From: Verrucomicrobiaceae bacterium UBA1938
GTDB taxonomy: Bacteria; Verrucomicrobiota; Verrucomicrobiia; Verrucomicrobiales; Verrucomicrobiaceae
Length of the DNA stretch: 15,357 bases
NCBI GenBank assembly: GCA_002336895.1
Contig: DDFC01000017.1
Span: 1 to 15,357, forward strand
Reading direction: 5' to 3'
The first letter of the stretch is position 1; each line of letters starts with the position of its first letter. Below are positions 1-6,721 of this stretch, one piece after another. Under the pieces are notes generated by a model. The model was not told where the DNA came from and made no database searches. It saw nothing but the letters and a program-made list of their open reading frames with translations. The position numbers and the translations under genes are program-made.

Positions 1-182
1 TTGCGCACGGCTGGGTCACCGCCCCAGCCTGTGCGGGCGCATAGCAGCTTGATGGCGTGCTTGCGGCTATAACCGAAATGTTCGCACAGCTCGTCGATCA
101 TGCGTGAGCGGCCTTGCCGCCCGCGATTGACATACCGCTGCCGCAGACGCGGCAGCATCTCTTCTCTGACTTTTTGACTCAT
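1..182 (-). CDS. Transposase/integrase N-terminal fragment (partial, runs off left edge)
   Basis: Reading the minus strand from ATG at 182-180 gives 60 codons that remain open to the window edge. The peptide starts MSQKVREEMLPRLRQRY and contains RMIDELCEHFGYSRKHAIKL, followed by a GWGGDPAV stretch. A basic N-terminus followed by a GYxRKxAIxLL helix-turn-helix is characteristic of N-terminal DNA-binding domains of integrase-type (rve/DDE) transposases of the ISNCY/IS1202-like and IS481-like groups. The catalytic DDE domain would lie outside the window. An in-frame ATG two codons upstream (188-186) is an alternative start. The gene reads leftwards, away from the oxidoreductase, and the direct repeats at 204-283 fit an IS terminus just upstream of it. 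The IS family assignment is from memory of family features and not certain; whether the element is intact cannot be seen. Confidence 0.65.
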   Translation of the reverse strand, partial: MSQKVREEMLPRLRQRYVNRGRQGRSRMIDELCEHFGYSRKHAIKLLCARTGWGGDPAVR

Positions 183-203
183 GAACATCGACTTGGGTTG
201 CCG

Positions 204-283
204 GTGTCATCCTTTTTGAGTCAACGTCCTTTCCCCGCATGCCCATCCCTGCTTCCCCGGGTGTCAAAACTTTTGAGGCAACA
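204..283. repeat. Two imperfect 23-bp direct repeats, probable IS terminus
   Basis: Positions 204-226 and 261-283 share the pattern GTGTCA-N4-TTTTGAG-N-CAAC (17 of 23 positions identical), with starts 57 bp apart. They sit directly upstream of the transposase start and before the next gene. Repeated binding sites at the end of an element are a common arrangement for transposase recognition, so the outer copy (261-283) may mark the element's end. The opposite end and any target-site duplication are outside the window, so the boundary is inferred. Confidence 0.5.
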
Positions 284-323
284 GGCACGCCTTCAACGCA
301 AAGCACTTGAAAGGTAAAGCCTC

Positions 324-1256
324 ATGAAAGCAGCCTATCTTGATCGTAAAGCTGGCGCTGAAGCTTTGATCGTCGGTGATCTGGCGAAACCCTCTCCGAA
401 GGTCGGAGAGGTTCTTGTCAGAGTCCATGCTGCCGCCATCACTCCGAGTGAGCTTGAATGGTATCCCTCCTTTCATCTGGCCTCGGGGGCGGCGCGCCCG
501 TTCCCGATTGTACCGGGGCATGAATTCTCCGGTGTCATCGAAGCCCTGGGCGCTGATGCGGCGGGCTTCCAGCTGGGAGATGAGGTTTATGGACTCAATG
601 ACTGGTTTGCCAACGGCGCTCACGCGGAATACGTCGTGGCCCCTGTGGCAATGCTGGCGCACAAACCGGCGGAACTCGACCACGCACATGCGGCTGCGGT
701 GCCCATTTCTGTACTCACGGCCTGGCAGGCTCTTTTTGAGAAAGCCAGGCTGCTGCACGGCGAGCGGATTCTCATTCACGGAGCTGCCGGTGGTGTGGGC
801 CAGTTTGCCGTGCAGATGGCCAAAGGACTGGGCGCACATGTCATTGCCTCGGTATCAGGTGCCTGCAGGGAGTTTGTTCAGTCGCTGGGTGCCGATGAGG
901 TGATCGACTACCACACCACGCGGTTTGAGGAAGCCGTCAGCGACATCGATGTTGTGTTTGATGCCGTGGGCGGAGAGACGCTGGAGCGCTCCTGGCGTGT
1001 GCTCAGGCAGGGCGGGCGCATCGTCACCTTCGCCGCCTCCAGCGCGGGCTCTGCTGAGCCACGCGTGCACGATGCCTTTCTGCTCGTGCGCGCGGATGGC
1101 ACTCAGCTTGCGGAAATCGCCCGGCGGCTGGATGCCGGAGAGCTGCGTGTCCGCATCGCCGGTGCTATTCCGCTGGATCAGGTGCATCAGGCATGGCGGC
1201 CGACTCCTTCGGGCTGCAGGCTGGGCAAGACGGTGCTGCAGATCATTCAGCCATGA
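324..1256 (+). CDS. NAD(P)-dependent oxidoreductase of the MDR/quinone reductase type
   Basis: This 310-aa protein is a medium-chain dehydrogenase/reductase that most likely reduces quinones or enones with NADPH in the cytoplasm. The N-terminal GroES-like domain (about residues 25-130) carries the signature GHEFSGVIEALG at 65-76. The Rossmann domain has the dinucleotide-binding motif HGAAGGVGQFAVQMAK at 152-167, and FDAVGG follows at 212-217. The cysteine and histidine ligands of zinc alcohol dehydrogenases are not seen, which points to the zinc-independent quinone oxidoreductase branch. Length is normal for that branch. The ATG at 324 is preceded by GAAAGG about 9 bp upstream, one of the few plausible ribosome sites here. 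The gene starts about 40 bp beyond the IS terminus, so its promoter may lie in or next to IS sequence. It converges on the DUF5069 gene with a 15-bp gap. The substrate cannot be told from sequence. Confidence 0.88.
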   Translation: MKAAYLDRKAGAEALIVGDLAKPSPKVGEVLVRVHAAAITPSELEWYPSFHLASGAARPFPIVPGHEFSGVIEALGADAAGFQLGDEVYGLNDWFANGAHAEYVVAPVAMLAHKPAELDHAHAAAVPISVLTAWQALFEKARLLHGERILIHGAAGGVGQFAVQMAKGLGAHVIASVSGACREFVQSLGADEVIDYHTTRFEEAVSDIDVVFDAVGGETLERSWRVLRQGGRIVTFAASSAGSAEPRVHDAFLLVRADGTQLAEIARRLDAGELRVRIAGAIPLDQVHQAWRPTPSGCRLGKTVLQIIQP

Positions 1257-1271
1257 TCCGGCGGGTGTTCG

Positions 1272-1730
1272 TTATTTCGATCCGGGTGTCAGCCTGCCTT
1301 CGTCGATCTCGATAAATTCAAACATCGTTTGTACCGTACCTGCTGGCAGGCCGATTTCTTCCAGGCGTTCATTGAGACGTTGCGTGCCGGCATCGCGCCA
1401 GCCGCGCTTGGTCATGAAGGCGTTCCACACTTCGATCTCCTGCCCGGTGGGCTGACGGCCATTCGCATAAGCCCAGGCCAGCAGGCTTTCATCGCTGCCG
1501 CCCTTGAGCGTCTCAGCTTCGAGCGTGTCGTAGTCGATCTTGAGAAACTCACAGCAGCGCCAGTCAAAGCTGCCTTTCGCATTGCCACGCATGGGCTGCC
1601 AGCCCTCGGGCAGCCTGCCTGCGGCAAAGAGGCGGATCTTGTCGAGCATCCGGCCGAAATAGACCAGGCCATTCACCTGATCGTACGGGCTGCGGAGTCC
1701 AGGAATGAGAGTGGGGTAGGGAAGTGCCAT
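1272..1730 (-). CDS. DUF5069 domain-containing protein
   Basis: The protein has 152 aa. It shows the layout I associate with DUF5069: a start with PGLRSPYDQVNGLVYFGRML (residues 10-29), where the RSP and R-M-L-DK elements are typical, a middle acidic/aromatic section around FLKIDYDTLE, and the motif WNAFMTKRGWRDAGTQRL (residues 103-120). It has no signal peptide and no membrane segment, so it is probably cytoplasmic. The family is small, has no established biochemical function that I know of, and is common in Verrucomicrobiota and Planctomycetota. The ATG at 1730 is divergent from the 59-aa gene, with about 98 bp between them for promoters. No partner in the neighbourhood suggests its job. 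Confidence 0.75.
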   Translation of the reverse strand: MALPYPTLIPGLRSPYDQVNGLVYFGRMLDKIRLFAAGRLPEGWQPMRGNAKGSFDWRCCEFLKIDYDTLEAETLKGGSDESLLAWAYANGRQPTGQEIEVWNAFMTKRGWRDAGTQRLNERLEEIGLPAGTVQTMFEFIEIDEGRLTPGSK

Positions 1731-1792
1731 GGTAGGCGATCATCGCGAGCGCAGATACTCAGTTCAAGCAACACCTGAGTCAGAAGCACCCT

Positions 1793-1820
1793 TTGCAATT
1801 CGGCCTTTTTTAAATATATC
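1793..1820 (+). promoter_or_regulatory. Possible sigma-70-like promoter for the 59-aa/70-aa/SGNH operon
   Basis: TTGCAA at 1793-1798 and TATATC at 1815-1820 are separated by 16 bp, with a T-rich stretch (CCTTTTTTAAA) in the spacer, in an otherwise GC-rich gap. If used, transcription would begin around 1826-1828, one to three bases before the ATG at 1829, giving a nearly leaderless message. This is a motif guess only. Confidence 0.3.
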
Positions 1821-1828
1821 GGGACGTC

Positions 1829-2008
1829 ATGCGCAGTCAGAAAATCAACAACCGTACTCCCCGGCCCTTCAAGACCAAGTCGGACCGCTGGTCCGGCGGC
1901 CAGGGATTCATTCCTTTTTCAGGTCCCAAGCCCGCAGTGCGTCCGGCCAAGCCAGCGCCTGAAGCCAAGCCTTCAGCTGAAAAGCCAGCTGACAAAGAGA
2001 AGGAATAA
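1829..2008 (+). CDS. Small basic/proline-rich protein of 59 aa, function unknown
   Basis: An open frame from ATG 1829 to TAA 2006-2008 encodes 59 residues. The first half contains MRSQKINNRTPRPFKTKSDR and then WSGGQGFIPFSGPKP. The second half is a low-complexity Lys/Pro/Ala/Glu tail (for example PAKPAPEAKPSAEKPADK). The protein is very basic at the start and probably disordered at the end; there is no signal peptide or membrane segment. I consider it real because it fills an otherwise empty interval, is followed 13 bp later by another small gene on the same strand, and its wobble positions are GC-rich as in neighbouring genes. The start is chosen as the only ATG that gives this frame. I do not recognise a family. 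A nucleic-acid-binding or ribosome-associated role would be a guess from charge alone. Confidence 0.55.
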   Translation: MRSQKINNRTPRPFKTKSDRWSGGQGFIPFSGPKPAVRPAKPAPEAKPSAEKPADKEKE

Positions 2009-2021
2009 CGGAACGTGCTTC

Positions 2022-2234
2022 ATGGCCAATCCGCAAAACATCCAGATGGCCGCGAACTTTGGTGTCTTCATGCTGGGGGCTGGCGCGCTGGGACTGATGT
2101 GCGGCACCACTCTGGGGCGGAGCGGTCTCATCCGCCGCGCTGATCAGCCTGCGGCATTTTATGTCACCTGCTGCTGCCATCTTGCCGTGGGAGCCTTCTG
2201 CTACTTTGGCCAGTATTTTGCGACTCCCGCCTGA
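2022..2234 (+). CDS. Small two-helix membrane protein, 70 aa, unknown function
   Basis: The protein has two hydrophobic stretches: roughly residues 10-28 (ANFGVFMLGAGALGLMCGTT) and 43-64 (AAFYVTCCCHLAVGAFCYFG). A short polar loop, LGRSGLIRRADQP, lies between them. This predicts a two-pass inner-membrane protein; the positive charges in the loop would favour a cytoplasmic loop with both ends outside. A triple-cysteine CCCH in the second helix is unusual. It follows the 59-aa gene by 13 bp and ends 3 bp before the SGNH hydrolase start, so the three are probably co-transcribed. I recognise no named family. Confidence 0.6.
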   Translation: MANPQNIQMAANFGVFMLGAGALGLMCGTTLGRSGLIRRADQPAAFYVTCCCHLAVGAFCYFGQYFATPA

Positions 2235-2237
2235 CGT

Positions 2238-2885
2238 ATGTTGCGTGTTCTCATCCTCTGGCTTGCCCTGAGTCTTGGCATCTTCGCGCAGAGCACTGTC
2301 GCGCGAAGAGTGATTCTGTTTGGAGATTCCATCACCGCAGGCAGTGCGCTGCCCAAAGAAGAACGCGGCAAGCTATGGGTGGCCCAGGTGCAGGAGCAGT
2401 CAGATGGGGCGCTCACTTTGATCAATGAGGCCAAGGGTGGCAGACCGACAAATTCGCTGCCGGAGTTTACAGAGGTGCTTTCACGGCACTCCAAGGCGGC
2501 CGCGCTCGTGATCGCTCTTGGCATGAACGACTCGCGCGACATCACACCGCAATGCGTGCCCAAGGCCGTGGCCAACGTGCGGGCAATGATCGAAAAAGCG
2601 CGTGCGGCTTATGGTGCCAGCCTCCCTGTGCTGCTCGTGGGTCCAAGCAACATCAACAAGGCGGCACTGGGTCCGACCAAGCCCATCGCCAATGAACGTG
2701 AGGTGAAGCTGCGTGAACTCGGTGCTGCATTCGAGAAACTGGCTGCAGAAACGAAGTGCGAGTTTGTCAGCCTCTTTGGCATCGTACCGGATGCAGCACT
2801 GCTCAAAGACGGCGTGCATCCTGATGGTGCTGGGAACACGGCCATCGCGCAAGTGTTGGGGCCGAGGCTGAAGGCGCTGCGCTGA
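2238..2885 (+). CDS. Secreted SGNH/GDSL-family hydrolase
   Basis: This 215-aa protein is an esterase/lipase/acyl-hydrolase-type enzyme of the SGNH fold. Residues 1-19 (MLRVLILWLALSLGIFAQS) form a hydrophobic signal peptide, so it is exported. All conserved blocks are visible: block I FGDSITAG (28-35, nucleophile Ser31), block II with Gly68 in NEAKGGRPT, block III GMND with Asn97, and block V DGVHPDG with Asp191 and His194. The overall form resembles TAP/TesA-like arylesterases (lysophospholipase L1 type). The length is typical. The start lies 3 bp after the stop of the small membrane protein. The stop codon abuts the stop of the converging methyltransferase with no gap. The natural substrate is unknown. 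Confidence 0.88.
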   Translation: MLRVLILWLALSLGIFAQSTVARRVILFGDSITAGSALPKEERGKLWVAQVQEQSDGALTLINEAKGGRPTNSLPEFTEVLSRHSKAAALVIALGMNDSRDITPQCVPKAVANVRAMIEKARAAYGASLPVLLVGPSNINKAALGPTKPIANEREVKLRELGAAFEKLAAETKCEFVSLFGIVPDAALLKDGVHPDGAGNTAIAQVLGPRLKALR

Positions 2886-3866
2886 TCACCGCACCATCAT
2901 CCACAGCGTGCTGGCTCCATGCCCTGCAGGAAAGTCCGGTGGCGTGGCGTGGCGGATGTATTCGGCGCTGCGGCGTTTCACCTTGGCGCACCAGCGTGCA
3001 CGGCGCTCCAGGGCGGTCTGATCCAGCGTGGTGCAGTTGGTGGAGAGCAGAATGGCGCACTTCGGTGCGGCCACCTCCAGCGCGGCATTGAGCAGGTTTT
3101 CAAAGTGGTCCTCCACCTGCCAGCGGCGTCCTGTTTTGCTGCGGGAGAAGGTGGGTGGATCAAGGATGATGGCGTCAAAGCGCTCGCCCCGTGCCGCGAG
3201 CGTGGGCAGCAGCTCGTTGGTGTCCTCCGCAAGAAAGCGATGCCCCGCAGGATCGAGGCCATTGAGTGTGAAGTTATGTTTGCCGCGATCCAGCGACTTG
3301 CGGGAGAGATCCACGCTCACTGTCTCCGCACCTGCCAGCGCGGCCACCACGGAAAAGCTGCAGGTGTAGGCAAAGGTGTTGAGCACACGCTTAGGTTTCA
3401 ACTCGTGCAGAGTGGCGCGGTTGACGCGCTGATCCAGAAACAGCCCGTGGCTGTAGCTGGCTCCGATGTCCAGTCCGTAGCGGATGCCCGCCTCCGTCAC
3501 GACGGTGGTCAGCGGCAGCGTGGCATCTCCGCTGTACAGCACGGGGCAGATGCGGTCGGCGTTTTTGACTGGCATGTGGCGGTGAAACACGCGCACGGGC
3601 TGCCATGCAGCTTTCTGGCACCAGGTGTTCAATCCAGCGGCCATCTCATCGCGTGCGGCATCGTGCTTGTAGGAAATGATCACGTCATCTGCCAGTCTTT
3701 CCACCCATCCGCCCGGGCCTGATGCCAGACGGTGAGCCGTGGTGCCAGCGGCTTCGATGGTCTTGCCTTGGGCGGGTGTTATCCAGGACAGAGGCGCTGA
3801 GCTGGGGGAGGAGCGTGCGGATGTGATCACGCAGGCATGCTTGCCGCAAGAAGCGCATGCAATCAA
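2886..3866 (-). CDS. Class I SAM-dependent methyltransferase, RlmI/RlmK-like
   Basis: The protein has 326 aa and belongs to the Methyltrans_SAM (RlmI/RlmK C-terminal-like) group, which methylates 23S rRNA in known members. Visible elements are EAGIRYGLDIGASYSHGLFL followed by DQR (125-147, the family's G-x-FLDQR motif), SAM motif I VLNTFAYTCSFSVVAALAG (161-179), the acidic strand SVDLSRKSLDRGKHN (184-198) and the catalytic-loop motif ILDPPTFSRSK (234-244). An N-terminal PUA domain, present in E. coli RlmI, is not evident. The first 40 residues fit the family poorly, so the true start is uncertain; a GTG at residue 13 or another codon downstream of ATG 3866 is possible. The gene is divergent from the 154-aa gene at 3945 and convergent with the SGNH hydrolase. 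The target nucleotide cannot be assigned. Confidence 0.78.
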   Translation of the reverse strand: MIACASCGKHACVITSARSSPSSAPLSWITPAQGKTIEAAGTTAHRLASGPGGWVERLADDVIISYKHDAARDEMAAGLNTWCQKAAWQPVRVFHRHMPVKNADRICPVLYSGDATLPLTTVVTEAGIRYGLDIGASYSHGLFLDQRVNRATLHELKPKRVLNTFAYTCSFSVVAALAGAETVSVDLSRKSLDRGKHNFTLNGLDPAGHRFLAEDTNELLPTLAARGERFDAIILDPPTFSRSKTGRRWQVEDHFENLLNAALEVAAPKCAILLSTNCTTLDQTALERRARWCAKVKRRSAEYIRHATPPDFPAGHGASTLWMMVR

Positions 3867-3944
3867 TCAGGCTTGCGCTCAGTTCGTGTGTTTGTGTGAA
3901 ACTGCTTTCATTCTGGCGGCGCATGACGGTAAATCGCCGCCTCT

Positions 3945-4409
3945 ATGTGCAACATCTACCGCACCAAAAACGGCAAGGTCTGCAAGGCCAGCAAGCCGGT
4001 GGATTTGTCCCTGGCCGATGGGAGCAAAACGGAGGGGGTATGGGGAGGATCAGCCCAGGAGGAGAAGCTGGACTGGTGGCTCAAGAAGCCCGGGAATGAA
4101 CTCACCCAAACGGCTGAGGTCGCCGAGGTGGGTGTGAAAGACAACAAGACAGAGGACATCGCCTGGGGCGCGGCTCCGGAAGGAGCACGTCTCTTGTTTG
4201 TGCTTGAGGCTCCTGTGAAGGGGAAGAACGGTGCGCCCTACCGCATTGCCAAAATGGTGACCCGGAAAGCCACCGAGGCCGAGGAGGCCTATTTCCGAGA
4301 GCCCCGATGCGCGCTCTTCGGCACGATAAAACCGGACCGCAGCATCAGCCGACATTCGCCGCTGCCACCACCACCGCCCAAGCCTTCGGCGCAGGGGGAG
4401 CTGTTTTGA
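3945..4409 (+). CDS. Unrecognised 154-aa cytoplasmic protein with a QGELF C-terminus
   Basis: I do not recognise this protein. It starts MCNIYRTKNGKVCK, with Cys2 and Cys13. It has no signal peptide or membrane segment, is rich in Lys and Glu, contains tryptophans at W33, W44, W45 and W74, has a short hydrophobic strand RLLFVLEAP (82-90), and ends with a proline run (141-145) and the terminal residues SAQGELF. That end resembles the short Q-x-x-L-F peptides that dock onto the DNA sliding clamp, but this is only a motif resemblance. Codon use matches the neighbours. It is divergent from the methyltransferase (78-bp gap) and converges on the cupin with a 2-bp gap. The alternative that it is a spurious ORF is unlikely, given its length and amino-acid composition. 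Confidence 0.6.
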   Translation: MCNIYRTKNGKVCKASKPVDLSLADGSKTEGVWGGSAQEEKLDWWLKKPGNELTQTAEVAEVGVKDNKTEDIAWGAAPEGARLLFVLEAPVKGKNGAPYRIAKMVTRKATEAEEAYFREPRCALFGTIKPDRSISRHSPLPPPPPKPSAQGELF

Positions 4410-4411
4410 TT

Positions 4412-4869
4412 TTACTGCGGTGGCCACACAGCACCTGCGAGTTCTTTGGGCAGCTGCGCCGGATCGGTGGGATAAATCAGCTTCATGTCCGGCTTGTTGG
4501 TGGAGCCCGGTAGCAGTTCTGTCTCCTCCGGTGCGCCGATGATGAGCCATAGCACCTCTTCATTCGTGTCGTTAAACACCTGGCGCAGTTGATCGGGCCC
4601 CACGAGTACGCCGCCGTATTTTGGCACGGTCAGCGTCTCATCTCCCACACGCATTCGGCCTGTGCCTTCGAGTACAAAATAAAACTCCTCTGCGCGGATG
4701 TGCTTGTGCAGCGTGTTCGCACTCATCGGCGGCATGCGCCAGAGTCGCGCGCCCATGTTCTCGCTGCCGGTGCGCTCCAGAAAGTCCGCGTTCGGGATGC
4801 GCATGATATTGGACAGGCGCCAGGTGAGATCATCCGGCGTGATGAGGTGTAGCCTTGCACGGGGTTCAT
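4412..4869 (-). CDS. Cupin-domain protein with a probable N-terminal frameshift
   Basis: The core is a single-domain cupin: TLHKHIRAEEFYFVLEGTG fits motif 1 (HxH followed by E and G), and GGVLVGPDQLRQVFND sits where motif 2 should be. The usual motif-2 metal histidine is absent (Arg/Gln instead), so metal binding may be altered. Related proteins start shortly before LITPDDLTWRLSNIM. Here the ATG at 4869, which overlaps the rlmN stop as ATGA, reads MNPVQGYT and then leaves the cupin frame. Adding one C after position 4846 on the coding strand would join MNPVQGYT to LITPDDLTWRL. In the cupin frame as written, the first ATG is only at IMRIPNADF, inside the conserved start. This suggests a one-base deletion or a sequencing error. 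It is the last gene of the tetR operon; its function is unknown. Confidence 0.72.
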
Positions 4870-5954
4870 GAGTTTGCAGAAGTATGCGCCGCCTCGCGTC
4901 TGCGCAGCTGGCCGCAGGCGGCATCGATGTCCGGCCCGCGTGCACGGCGCAGATGCGCCACGGTGCCGTGGGCACGGAGTTCTGTCAGGAATGCCTCTGT
5001 CTGCTCCAGGCTGCTGGGCGCATAGGTGCGACCGCGCAGGCTCAGGCCGGTGGCATTGTAGCGCAGCAGGTTCACATGCATGCGCCGTCCTTCCAGCAGA
5101 CACGAGAGATCGCGCGCCTGTGCCAGGGAATCGTTCACGCCATCCAGCAGGCAGTACTGGATGGTGGTAATGCGCCCGCTGCTGGCCTGATAGCGGTCCA
5201 CAGCGGCAAGCACGTCCTGCACATCAAAGCGTTTGCCCATCGGCAGCAGGTCGGCGCGCGTGGCATTATCCGGCGCGTGCAGAGAAAGCGCGAGATGTAC
5301 ACCCAGATTTGCCTCCCGCAGTTCATCGATGCCGGGCACGATGCCCACGGTGGAAACTGTGATCTGCCGCCAGCCAAAGGCACCGAGCGTGGGATCAGCG
5401 ATGCGCCGTACTGCAGCCAGCACGTTTTTCAGATTCAGCATCGGCTCGCCCATGCCCATGAAGACGAGGGTGCGTAATGTGCGCCCGGAGGAGCGCGCTT
5501 CACGTCGCAGGTGGATAAACTGCTCAACGATCTCTCCGGAGGTGAGGTTCCGCTCAAAGCCAGTCTGTGTGGTGGCGCAGAAATCGCACCCCATGGCGCA
5601 GCCCACCTGGCTGGAGATGCAGCCCGCCGCGCGTTCAGGATGGTAGTCCGGCATCAGCACAGACTCCACCGTGCGCCCGTCGTGCAGGCGCAGCAGCAGC
5701 TTGGTGGTGCCATCTTCGGAAACCTGCCGCATGGCGAGGCTGGCGGCGGTGGTGGGAAAGGCGGTGTTGAGCTGCTCTTCCAGCTTTTCGGGCAGGAGGA
5801 AATCCGTGCGGGTTCTCGGAGGCTGCGCTGCCAGCAGGCTGCGGATCACGCGTGGGGCGTGTGCGGTGTTGAAGCCCTGGCTTTGCATCCACTCGCGCAG
5901 ATCTGCGAGGGAGAGGTCGGGCAGGGGACGGGTGCTGGTGCTCTGCGTGCTCAT
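4866..5954 (-). CDS. rlmN: 23S rRNA (adenine(2503)-C(2))-methyltransferase RlmN
   Basis: This radical-SAM enzyme makes 2-methyladenosine at A2503 of 23S rRNA, and in E. coli also at A37 of some tRNAs. From ATG 5954 it has 362 aa. GCISSQVGCAMGCDFC (111-126) contains the 4Fe-4S cysteines C119, C123 and C126 (CxxxCxxC) and the catalytic C112, seven residues upstream as in E. coli (C118/C125). The second catalytic, methyl-carrying cysteine is C347 in DIDAACGQL. The GEP motif is in VFMGMGEPMLN. The frame is open up to a GTG at 6005, but ATG 5954 is preferred because it overlaps the stop of the upstream TfoX remnant as ATGA and removes a tail atypical of RlmN. Its own stop overlaps the cupin start in the same way, indicating translational coupling within the tetR operon. 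Confidence 0.95.
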   Translation of the reverse strand: MSTQSTSTRPLPDLSLADLREWMQSQGFNTAHAPRVIRSLLAAQPPRTRTDFLLPEKLEEQLNTAFPTTAASLAMRQVSEDGTTKLLLRLHDGRTVESVLMPDYHPERAAGCISSQVGCAMGCDFCATTQTGFERNLTSGEIVEQFIHLRREARSSGRTLRTLVFMGMGEPMLNLKNVLAAVRRIADPTLGAFGWRQITVSTVGIVPGIDELREANLGVHLALSLHAPDNATRADLLPMGKRFDVQDVLAAVDRYQASSGRITTIQYCLLDGVNDSLAQARDLSCLLEGRRMHVNLLRYNATGLSLRGRTYAPSSLEQTEAFLTELRAHGTVAHLRRARGPDIDAACGQLRRREAAHTSANS

Positions 5955-6097
5955 TTCACGGAAGAGCTGCGTTTTTTCGAGGCTTTGGCCTTTGGCTCGA
6001 AGCACAGACCACCCATCATCGCCTTCGTGGTAAAACGGAGGTGGAGTGCGGTGAGCAGATCGGTGATGCGATCCGCAAGCGAGGTGTCGTAAGCCAT
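5951..6097 (-). pseudogene. Remnant of a TfoX/Sxy N-terminal-domain protein (48 aa, internal deletion)
   Basis: A short frame from ATG 6097 to TGA 5953-5951 encodes 48 aa. It starts MAYDTSLADRITDLLTAL and continues to KAMMGGLCF. This matches the start of TfoX/Sxy N-terminal-domain proteins, whose usual opening is MAYDxxLAxRI and whose first strand ends in a K-x-MFGGLxF motif. Family members run to about 100 residues or more. Here, directly after GLCF, the sequence goes to EPKAKASKKRSSSVK, which resembles the lysine-rich tail such proteins often end with. The simplest reading is an in-frame loss of the middle of the gene, leaving its translation start and stop intact. It lies 6 bp after tag and overlaps rlmN by ATGA, so it may survive as a coupling leader for rlmN translation. 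Confidence 0.65.
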
Positions 6098-6103
6098 GTC
6101 ATA

Positions 6104-6715
6104 TCAGCTATGCGGACGCTGGAAGCTTTTGCGAGCTTTTTCCGCCTTGGCGCGGATGAAGCAGCCCTTTGCATGATCGTTGATGAGCCCCATCGCCTGC
6201 ATGAAGGCATACACCGTCGTCGGGCCGACGAATTTCCAGCCGCGCTTTTTCAGCTCCTTGGAGAGCGCGATAGATTGCGCCGAGGTGGAGGCCGTCTGCG
6301 GCTCTGCGAGCGTCTGCGGATCCGGCTCATAGCTCCAGGCAAAGGCGGCCAGGGAACCCTCCTGCTTCACCAGCTCCAGCGCACGCTGTGCGTTGTTGAT
6401 GACGGCCTCGATCTTGCCGCGGTGGCGGATGATGCCCTCATCCTGCAGCAGACGTGCCACGTCTTTCTCTGTGAAGCGTGCCACCCGGCTGAAGTCAAAG
6501 CTGTGGAAGGCACGGCGGAAGTTTTCACGCTTGGCCAGAATGGTGCGCCAGCTCAGGCCGGATTGAAATCCCTCCAGGCTGAGCTTTTCAAACAACCGGT
6601 GATCATCCGACACGGGGAAGCCCCACTCGGTGTCGTGGTAGGCGGGAAACTCCGGCGCAGAGGCGCACCAGCGGCAGCGCTCTTTGCCGTCTTCAGAGGT
6701 GTGTGTCAGGCTCAT
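6104..6715 (-). CDS. tag: DNA-3-methyladenine glycosylase I
   Basis: Tag removes 3-methyladenine from alkylated DNA, starting base-excision repair. The 203-aa protein aligns with E. coli Tag at an offset of 10 residues. The zinc-site ligands are C14 and H27 (RCRWC... AYHDTEWG) and H181 and C185 (LINDHAKGCF), with the same spacings as E. coli C4/H17/H175/C179. The catalytic-pocket glutamate corresponds to E48 in LSLEGFQSGLSW. The helix-hairpin region and GWKFVGPTTVYAFMQAMG (159-176) are also typical. ATG 6715 lies 6 bp after the yciI-like stop, so it is expressed from the same transcript under TetR control. Coupling of a DNA-repair gene to a TetR regulator is noteworthy. Confidence 0.93.
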   Translation of the reverse strand: MSLTHTSEDGKERCRWCASAPEFPAYHDTEWGFPVSDDHRLFEKLSLEGFQSGLSWRTILAKRENFRRAFHSFDFSRVARFTEKDVARLLQDEGIIRHRGKIEAVINNAQRALELVKQEGSLAAFAWSYEPDPQTLAEPQTASTSAQSIALSKELKKRGWKFVGPTTVYAFMQAMGLINDHAKGCFIRAKAEKARKSFQRPHS

Positions 6716-6721
6716 GGCAGT

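Noticed and set aside
4412..4975. Cupin start at 4975 as given by the longest open frame
   Set aside because: The extra residues fall opposite or within the coding sequence of rlmN in another frame and do not resemble cupin N-termini. The coupled ATG at 4869 plus a frameshift explains the sequence better.
4866..6005. Upstream GTG start for rlmN at 6005
   Set aside because: It would add 17 residues not typical of RlmN and overlap the TfoX remnant. ATG 5954, with its ATGA overlap, is the better start.
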